From Candidatus Woesearchaeota archaeon (GTDB lineage Archaea; Nanobdellota; Nanobdellia; Woesearchaeales; GW2011-AR9), in NCBI GenBank assembly GCA_018670095.1, contig JABHRR010000029.1, positions 1 to 48,046 on the forward strand: a stretch of DNA of 48,046 bases, written 5' to 3'. Position numbers and translations under genes: made by a program. Shown here piece by piece: positions 10,120 through 16,982 of the stretch (position 1 is the first letter of the stretch; every line of letters starts with the position of its first letter). The notes beneath the pieces are model-generated. The model searched no databases and was not told where the DNA came from. It saw only the letters and a program-made list of their open reading frames with translations.

Positions 10120-10901
10120 GAGTAATCCCTCACCAATTCTTCTGTTCCATCAGATTTGATAAAAACTACTTTATTATTTGTTCCAAGTTTTATTCCATAT
10201 CTTGGAATCAATAATTTCTTTAACAAATCTTCATCAGCAGTTTTGAATACATTACCACTCATGCTATATCCAAAAGCTTGGAAATCTCCTTCAATCCTAA
10301 CAATTGAACGTTCCATTTCTACAAATGCGCTAGAACCAATATTTCCTCGAGCATATATTTCTGAATCTTTAACATTAGCACAAAAATAGTGATTAGCATT
10401 TCCTTCAAAATTAATTCTACACTTCTCAGCGCCCCAAGCAAAATCAGAACCAACATTTCCTACCACATTAACAACTAAAGGATAACCAAGGTCTCTATCT
10501 CTTAATTCTAAACAAACTTCATCTAAAGGGGGTAAATCAACAAGATCTATCCGGTAATTATTATGTCCTGCAATAAATGCATTATCAACCAACTTACTGA
10601 TAAAATATCCCATATTTCTTTTATAATTCTCATCCTCTTTTAAATGTAAAGTTGCCCGTAAAAAAGCATTTAGTTCATGATTACTTAAAACATAAGGGAT
10701 TCCTAGAAATGGTTTTTTATCTAATTCAAAAGTTTCATCTTCAGGAATATCTTTTTCTAAAAACTTTTCAAAGTTCTGAACAACTTCAACAAGAACATTC
10801 TCACCAACAGTTTCAACTTTACTCTCACTTTCAATAACCTGAGCAGTGTGACCACTAAGAGAATCTTCCAATGACTTACCTTTCTTTATTGCTGCTTTCA
10901 T
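10116..10901 (-). CDS. Tagged GxxG-repeat paralog 11 (subfamily A)
   Basis: N-term IKKGKSLEDSLSGHTAQVIESES; body nearly identical to paralogs 3 and 9. Confidence 0.9.
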   Translation of the reverse strand: MKAAIKKGKSLEDSLSGHTAQVIESESKVETVGENVLVEVVQNFEKFLEKDIPEDETFELDKKPFLGIPYVLSNHELNAFLRATLHLKEDENYKRNMGYFISKLVDNAFIAGHNNYRIDLVDLPPLDEVCLELRDRDLGYPLVVNVVGNVGSDFAWGAEKCRINFEGNANHYFCANVKDSEIYARGNIGSSAFVEMERSIVRIEGDFQAFGYSMSGNVFKTADEDLLKKLLIPRYGIKLGTNNKVVFIKSDGTEELVRDYS

Positions 10902-11692
10902 TTCTCAACCACCAATAATTCTTTTTTACCATCTGGATGAACAAAATAAATTTCATTATACTTAAGAGCTTCAGCATATATTGCAGTATATTTCTTTCTA
11001 ATAATTTCAAACGATTCTCTATCTGAAATTAAAGCAGTAGATCCTTTCGCATTAACAAGATTAATGTTTTCAACCCTACTTTTTAAATCAAATAAACAAT
11101 TAGATGAACAAAAACCAGTCATCACACCAACATCTCCACTAACATAAAATTCAGAATTATTAGCACGATCCCCACAATAAAAACCTGTATCACCATCTAA
11201 ATAAAATTTAACATCATTTGAATTAACACCTAAGTGGGTTCCAACATTTCCTTTAACTCTGATAGATAAAGGTTGTTCTTGAGATCCATCTAAAAAAGCA
11301 CCCATCGCTGATAAAAGTCTTAGATTCTGAACATTCAAATCAAATAATGAATTGCCATCATTATAAGATGTTTGTATTAACCCACTCAAAAATATAGAAG
11401 TATTTAACAAATAATAAGAATGGTCTTCATTAGTAATAGTTGATTGTAAAAAAGTATTAATCTCGGCAGGACTTAAAACAGTCTTAATTTGATCTCTAAT
11501 TCTAACCCAAGCATTTACATCAAGATCACCATCTGTAATAAAATTTCTATCAAGAAATTCTCTATACTGATCAAGAACACCACCAAACTTACCATCTCCA
11601 ACAGTTTCAACTCTACTCTCACTTTCAATAACACCACTAGTGTGACCACTAAGCGAATCTTCCAATGACTTCTTCTTCAAAGCTGTATTCAT
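10898..11692 (-). CDS. Tagged GxxG-repeat paralog 12 (subfamily B)
   Basis: N-term LKKKSLEDSLSGHTSGVIESES; C-term EIYFVHPDGKKELLVVEK. Confidence 0.9.
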   Translation of the reverse strand: MNTALKKKSLEDSLSGHTSGVIESESRVETVGDGKFGGVLDQYREFLDRNFITDGDLDVNAWVRIRDQIKTVLSPAEINTFLQSTITNEDHSYYLLNTSIFLSGLIQTSYNDGNSLFDLNVQNLRLLSAMGAFLDGSQEQPLSIRVKGNVGTHLGVNSNDVKFYLDGDTGFYCGDRANNSEFYVSGDVGVMTGFCSSNCLFDLKSRVENINLVNAKGSTALISDRESFEIIRKKYTAIYAEALKYNEIYFVHPDGKKELLVVEK

Positions 11693-12492
11693 TTTTCAAT
11701 CACCAAAAGTTCTTTATGTCCATCTGGATGAACAAAATAAATTTCATTACGTTCAAGTGCTTCAGCACGCACTACTCCAGCATATTTCTCTCTAGTTCTT
11801 TCAAACAAGTCTCTATCTGAAATTAAAAAAGTAGATCCTTTCGCATTAGCAAGATAAATATCTTTAACTTTACCTCGCAAATCAAATAAACTGTCACGAG
11901 AACCAAAACCAACCCCAGAAACATCTCCCTCAATATAAAATTCAGAATTTTGACTACAAGAACCACAAAAGAGAGTAGTATTTCCATTTAAATAAAACTT
12001 AACATCTTTAGAACTAACACCTAAATAGCTGTCTATATTACCATTAACTTTTATAGATAAAGGTTGTTCTTGAGATCCGTCCAAAAAAGCCCCTATGGCC
12101 CACAAAGAATTAAAATTCTGAACATTCAAATCAAAAGACGAATTACCATCATTATAAGACTCCTGAATTAATCCACTTAAAAATAAAGAAGTATTTGACC
12201 AATAAAGAGGATGATCATCACAGATAGCAGTTAATTGTAAAAAATTATTAATTTCTTCAGGGGTTAAAGTCCGTTTAACTAAATCAAAAGCATAACTTAC
12301 ATCCTCAGCATCAAAAGCACTACCTTGATAATTAAAAATCAAATTCTTATCAAGAAATTCTTTATACTGATCAAGAATATCCCTTAATTCATTTTCCCCA
12401 ACAACTTCTACTAATCTCTCACTTTCAATAGTACCGCCAGTGTGACCATTAAGAGATTCTTCCAATGACTTCTTCTTCAGTGCGGTATTCAT
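11689..12492 (-). CDS. Tagged GxxG-repeat paralog 13 (subfamily B)
   Basis: N-term LKKKSLEESLNGHTGGTIESE; C-term EIYFVHPDGHKELLVIEK. Confidence 0.9.
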   Translation of the reverse strand: MNTALKKKSLEESLNGHTGGTIESERLVEVVGENELRDILDQYKEFLDKNLIFNYQGSAFDAEDVSYAFDLVKRTLTPEEINNFLQLTAICDDHPLYWSNTSLFLSGLIQESYNDGNSSFDLNVQNFNSLWAIGAFLDGSQEQPLSIKVNGNIDSYLGVSSKDVKFYLNGNTTLFCGSCSQNSEFYIEGDVSGVGFGSRDSLFDLRGKVKDIYLANAKGSTFLISDRDLFERTREKYAGVVRAEALERNEIYFVHPDGHKELLVIEK

Positions 12493-13286
12493 TTTTCAAC
12501 CACCAAAAGTTCTTTAGTATTATCAGGATGAACAAAATAAACCCCGTTATATTCAAGAGCTTCAACATGAGGAGTTTTTGTATGATATTCACTAATTCTT
12601 TTAAACGATTCTGGGTCTGAAATTAAAACAGTAGAACCTTTTGCATTAGTAAGATGAAGTCCATCAACTTTACCACGCAAATCAAACAGACAATCAGATG
12701 AACCAAAACCAGCCACGCGAGAAACATTTCCACTAATATAAAATTTAGAATTACAAGCCAAGGAACCACAAAACTTATCTGTATCACCATCCAAATAAAA
12801 CTTAACACCACCCGAATTTATACCAAAATAACCAGCTACATTTCCTTTTACTCTAACAGAATAAGGGTGTTCTCTAGTTCTACATAAAAATGCTCCAACC
12901 CCTTCTAAAGGTTTTAATCCTTGAACATTCAAATCAAAAAATTCATTACCATCATTAAAAGACGCCTGTATTAATCCACTCAGAAACAAAGAAGTATTTC
13001 TACAATAGTAAGAATGATCTTCATTAATTATAGTTGTTTTCAAAAAAGCATTAATTTCTTTAGGACTTAAAACAGTTTTAACTTGAGCAAAAGTAATATA
13101 TCTTGCTTGATAATTAAACCCGGTAGAATTAAAATCTATCTCCAGAAACTCTTGATACTGATCAAATAAAACTTTAAACTTATTCCCTCCAACAACTTCA
13201 ACGGCCCTAGAACTATCTACATGAGCAGTATGTCCTTCTAGCATAGTCTCCAGACTAGGTCCTTTCTTCAAATGGTTGTGGGTCAT
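12489..13286 (-). CDS. Tagged GxxG-repeat paralog 14 (subfamily B, divergent tag)
   Basis: Start taken at MTHNHLKKGPSLETMLEGHTAHVDSS, with GAGG SD ~9 nt upstream; C-term GVYFVHPDNTKELLVVEK. Confidence 0.87.
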   Translation of the reverse strand: MTHNHLKKGPSLETMLEGHTAHVDSSRAVEVVGGNKFKVLFDQYQEFLEIDFNSTGFNYQARYITFAQVKTVLSPKEINAFLKTTIINEDHSYYCRNTSLFLSGLIQASFNDGNEFFDLNVQGLKPLEGVGAFLCRTREHPYSVRVKGNVAGYFGINSGGVKFYLDGDTDKFCGSLACNSKFYISGNVSRVAGFGSSDCLFDLRGKVDGLHLTNAKGSTVLISDPESFKRISEYHTKTPHVEALEYNGVYFVHPDNTKELLVVEK

Positions 13287-13297
13287 AATTATAATCC

Positions 13298-14689
13298 TCA
13301 AAATCCTTGAGGTCTAATCTCTCTAAATCTGTGAACATATTCTTTTACGAGAGGGTGATCAATCTTAGTAGCCGTTAACAAATCATTAGCTCTTGCTTTT
13401 TGATCTTCTGTTAAACTACCATCATTTTTCAAAGCTACAACTAACAAATCAATATCCTGTTTTACACTGGCATAATTTGATTCTATTTTTTTAACCAAAG
13501 CTCTTGAAAAATGCATTTCTTTAGGTTCTCCAAATAAACCTTCTCTATTTTTTTCTTCCCAGTCACCTTTAAAGTCTGGCGTGAATTCAACCCGATGACC
13601 TAAAACATGCGGAGCCATAGCTTCAATAAACTCTTTACCAACTTCACTTGCACCAGTTAAATATGCTAAAGCTTTTGCATAATCTTTCATAGCTCTTATT
13701 GCTCTTGGAGAACATCCGTTCTCAACAGAAGTACTCGCCAAAGATTGAGCATGGTTAGATGTATCAACTGGATCATTGCTTCTCTTTCGACCAAAAGTGG
13801 GTGTACTGTTCAACTCACTATTAATCATCTGAGTTAAAACCTTTGCTTCTGTACTCAATGGAATATCTCTTATCCGAGCCATAACTTCTCTCTTCAAATC
13901 ATTATCAAAAACAGTAGTTCCAACTTCTCCAGTCTCTAATTTCTGGACATAAGACAATTTTGCCTCTTCTATTTTTTCAAATTTTTCTTTAATCTCAATT
14001 GATTGATTATTAACAATTCCCATAATCCTTTCAGTCAAAGAAGTATCCCATAATTCATCTCTAATATTATCCCGAGCGTTTTCAATATCATCATCGTAAA
14101 GTGCCCCAATATATCCAATTTCTATGTGTGCACCAAACCTATCTCTTAAAGGTGGAATCATAATATGATTACCATCATCTGGATGGTTTGCAGTAGAAAT
14201 AAACGGTGTTTTCCCTGAATAAAAAGTTGAATTTAAATAATTAAATCTACCAGTTTCTAAAGCGTTTAAAAGTTCGTCCTGATTACCTCCAGGTAAACGA
14301 TTAATCTCGTCAATTATTCTTACCGGTAAATAAGCACTTAATAACCAAATAACTGATTCTTCTTTAGACAATTTAGAAAAATCAGGTCTAGCAATCATAG
14401 TTTCATAAGTTTGATCGGGATGACCTTGAATCTGGGCCGCTTCATATAAATCGAATGGAAATCCACTCATTACTGAACTAACAACTTTAGCAGCAGTAGT
14501 TTTAGCGAATCCGGGTTCACCAACTAATAAAGGATTCTGATCCATGATATATGATAAAGCTAATAGAGTAGTATTCCAATGTGGAACTTCTATATCCCCA
14601 CCGATTCTTTTAGTTTCTGGATCTATAAAGAAATATTTTCCAATAACATCAATGTTCTTTTGTAAGCCTAATTTATATTTATCTTCCAT
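13298..14689 (-). CDS. MoxR-family AAA+ ATPase
   Basis: Walker A GEPGFAKTT, Walker B VRIIDEINRLP, STANHPDDGNHIMIPPLRDRFG sensor/arginine region typical of MoxR/RavA. Confidence 0.9.
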   Translation of the reverse strand: MEDKYKLGLQKNIDVIGKYFFIDPETKRIGGDIEVPHWNTTLLALSYIMDQNPLLVGEPGFAKTTAAKVVSSVMSGFPFDLYEAAQIQGHPDQTYETMIARPDFSKLSKEESVIWLLSAYLPVRIIDEINRLPGGNQDELLNALETGRFNYLNSTFYSGKTPFISTANHPDDGNHIMIPPLRDRFGAHIEIGYIGALYDDDIENARDNIRDELWDTSLTERIMGIVNNQSIEIKEKFEKIEEAKLSYVQKLETGEVGTTVFDNDLKREVMARIRDIPLSTEAKVLTQMINSELNSTPTFGRKRSNDPVDTSNHAQSLASTSVENGCSPRAIRAMKDYAKALAYLTGASEVGKEFIEAMAPHVLGHRVEFTPDFKGDWEEKNREGLFGEPKEMHFSRALVKKIESNYASVKQDIDLLVVALKNDGSLTEDQKARANDLLTATKIDHPLVKEYVHRFREIRPQGF

Positions 14690-14840
14690 TTTTTTTCACT
14701 CCTTTCTCTGAATTGTCAATGAAACTATTAACAGCAAATTCTATAACGTGACTCTTATTACGAAATTTTCCTGACTCAATAAGATTTTCAATCTCATTCA
14801 CAGTCTTTTCTTCAACACTAACACTAAGCTTTCGTTTCAT
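14679..14840 (-). CDS. Small ribbon-helix-helix (CopG/Arc-like) DNA-binding protein, 53 aa
   Basis: Not in the supplied ORF track (<60 aa). MKRKLSVSVEEKTVNEIENLIESGKFRNKSHVIEFAVNSFIDNSEKGVKKNGR*; overlaps the moxR start by 11 nt with AAAGGAG SD inside its C-terminal codons. Confidence 0.82.
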   Translation of the reverse strand: MKRKLSVSVEEKTVNEIENLIESGKFRNKSHVIEFAVNSFIDNSEKGVKKNGR

Positions 14841-14874
14841 ACTACCGCGTAGTAATTACTACTACTTATAAATC
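14841..14874 (-). promoter_or_regulatory. Promoter/operator of the tagged-paralog operon: TATA-like box plus 14-bp perfect palindrome GTAGTAATTACTAC (14849..14862)
   Basis: gtagtaattactac equals its own reverse complement; second inverted repeat ACTAC-CGC-GTAGT (14841..14853); minus-strand gatttataag TATA-like box at 14865..14874. Confidence 0.65.
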
Positions 14875-15116
14875 TTTTGGTGATAACACTCCTGCCCAAT
14901 AGTAAATTCAAGAGATTATCAATTTCAGCCAACAACCAAATTCTCTATTTAGTAGCACTGAGACAAATTCGTCATCAGTAGTAAAACTGTTTTTCACTTC
15001 CAAAATGGTATCAGCTTGGAGTATATATTTTCCACTTCAACATTCTTTATAAACCGATTCTATTTCCAAAGAAGCTAGGTAGATGTTTATAAAAAAGAGG
15101 GGTGGGTGTTTTCAAT

Positions 15117-15194
15117 ATGTCAAAAATTTCTTACAAAGCAGCAATGAGTTGTCACACATTAAGTTCTTTCATAGAAAGTGAAGAAGAAGAATAA
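15117..15194 (+). CDS. Putative leaderless 25-aa microprotein
   Basis: MSKISYKAAMSCHTLSSFIESEEEE*; tttataaaa TATA-like box ~30 nt upstream of ATG. Confidence 0.35.
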   Translation: MSKISYKAAMSCHTLSSFIESEEEE

Positions 15195-15386
15195 TTTATT
15201 TTTATTTATTAAACATCTTATTAAACAATATTTCTTTAACAATATGAAAAGAGATCAACATATTTAATTATATAAATAACACAATTATCTGGATAAAATT
15301 TAATAGTTCTCAAAATATAAATCCATCATCATCCCCCAGTAGTAATTCCCATAAGATTTATAAACACAAGCCTATTATACACCAAT

Positions 15387-16478
15387 ATGAGACTTATTTC
15401 ACTGATTACACATGGTTTTTTAGCCGCATCATTGATGGGCACACCTCATCAAAGCCATAATATAAATGATCTTATTAAAACTAATCATGAAGTTGTTCAA
15501 AATGAAACTGCCGAAATTGAACCATCAGAGTTATATATTGTAACTGAGATTGAAGGTTCTCAACAAGCTGACCAAAAGCCTAAAAAAGTTACTATTGATG
15601 ACAAAGTAAATTTACATGCTGTATTAAAAGCAAAAGAAAACAATAAATCAATTTATTTTTCAAACGCAAAAAATATCAAAATTAATGGTAAAAAAATAAA
15701 CCCTAAACAAATCAAACCCTGGCCAAAAACAAAAGAAATTGATATTGAATGGTTTAAAGTTGAACCAATAAAAGAAAGTTATTCATACGTTAATTCAGGA
15801 AATAGAATTAAATATGAAGAAACTAAATTTGATCAAGGGTGGACAACCATTGCAGACGTTCATCCAACATACCTAATGGATCAATTTCCTGAAGAAAAAA
15901 CTGGTGTGGGAGTTATGCGTTATAAAGTAAAATTAGCTACTGACAATAAAACTTTATCAACACCAGGTAAAAATAAAAATCGTAAAGGTGGTATAAGCGA
16001 TAAACTTGTCCGTGTATCATTTCGTCCAAACACTGGCAGTTGGGTAGATTATGTTTTTGAACTGTTTAACACGCCTTACATTTGGGGTAGTAGAACTAAA
16101 CAAATTGATGGCCAAGTTGGTTCAGACTGTGCAGACTTTGCCTTATATGGATGGAGACGAGCAGGAAGTAAGTTACCATATACTTGGTCCTATGGCCTTA
16201 AAGATAAAAAGTATACAAAAAACGTTGCAACAATTGATGGGATGACAGACAACGGTCATTTTTTAAATCAGAAAAGAAAAGAAATTACTTATTCACAAGT
16301 TAATGAGGGTGATGTAATTTTATATCCAAGACACATTGCTGTGCTATACAAAGATAATGGCAACAAAATATTTGATTGTGATGATTTAGTATTACATACT
16401 TTATTTGAAGAACCTAAAATTGATACGGTCTGTGAAGCTTATGGCATTCCCGAAGAAGTACTTCGTTGGAAAAAATAA
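15387..16478 (+). CDS. Secreted NlpC/P60-like cysteine peptidase candidate
   Basis: Hydrophobic N-term MRLISLITHGFLAASLMG; FNTPYIWGS...VGSDCADFALYGWRRAG...VNEGDVILYPRHIAVLY matches the NlpC/P60 Cys/His layout. Confidence 0.7.
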   Translation: MRLISLITHGFLAASLMGTPHQSHNINDLIKTNHEVVQNETAEIEPSELYIVTEIEGSQQADQKPKKVTIDDKVNLHAVLKAKENNKSIYFSNAKNIKINGKKINPKQIKPWPKTKEIDIEWFKVEPIKESYSYVNSGNRIKYEETKFDQGWTTIADVHPTYLMDQFPEEKTGVGVMRYKVKLATDNKTLSTPGKNKNRKGGISDKLVRVSFRPNTGSWVDYVFELFNTPYIWGSRTKQIDGQVGSDCADFALYGWRRAGSKLPYTWSYGLKDKKYTKNVATIDGMTDNGHFLNQKRKEITYSQVNEGDVILYPRHIAVLYKDNGNKIFDCDDLVLHTLFEEPKIDTVCEAYGIPEEVLRWKK

Positions 16479-16502
16479 AAATAATTGTGAGGAATATAAA
16501 AA

Positions 16503-16982
16503 ATGATAAATAAATTAAATAAAATTGCTCTTGCTACTAGTTTATACTCAACATTAATGTTCGGAGCTGTAGACGCTGGTTATGCTAAAGAAAAACCTAA
16601 AGAACCACAAAGCACCGAAGAAAGATCTATATTAGAAGATATATTAAAAATACCAAACTGTGTCAGAAAATTTAGAAAAGATCTTAACCAAGGTCCTGAA
16701 GGAAGAGAACTAGTACTTGTTGAACTTGCTCCAGGAATGAAAAGATATATTTTATCTGATAAAGACGGAGATTTAATAAAATCTTTTGCTAAACATGAAC
16801 TCCATATGAACGATGAAGATATTGATCAATTAGTTTATCAAAAACCAGAAGGCGGACACGTAGATTATATGGGTCACGCATTTAGATGTACACCATTTAG
16901 TAATTTATATAATCAAATTCAAAAGACTTTCAATAAAATGGATACTAACCATAATTTAGTAATAGAACCAAGAGAACGTTAA
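16503..16982 (+). CDS. Secreted protein with possible EF-hand-like loop
   Basis: Signal-peptide-like N-term; C-term NKMDTNHNLVIEPRER. Confidence 0.55.
   Translation: MINKLNKIALATSLYSTLMFGAVDAGYAKEKPKEPQSTEERSILEDILKIPNCVRKFRKDLNQGPEGRELVLVELAPGMKRYILSDKDGDLIKSFAKHELHMNDEDIDQLVYQKPEGGHVDYMGHAFRCTPFSNLYNQIQKTFNKMDTNHNLVIEPRER

Noticed and set aside
328-13286. Regularly recurring ~45-nt near-identical sequences resembling a CRISPR or dispersed repeat array
   Set aside because: Spacing is 780-1900 bp and each copy is the in-frame 5' end of a CDS; no short repeats with unique spacers or cas genes are seen.
14875-15386. Possible ncRNA in the 0.5-kb AT-rich intergenic region
   Set aside because: Several TATA-like boxes but no convincing stable structure or box C/D motif found by eye; only the micro-ORF is reported.
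16051-16245. 64-aa ORF overlapping ORF 15387 on the same strand
   Set aside because: Out of frame over the conserved NlpC/P60-like motif; no independent support.
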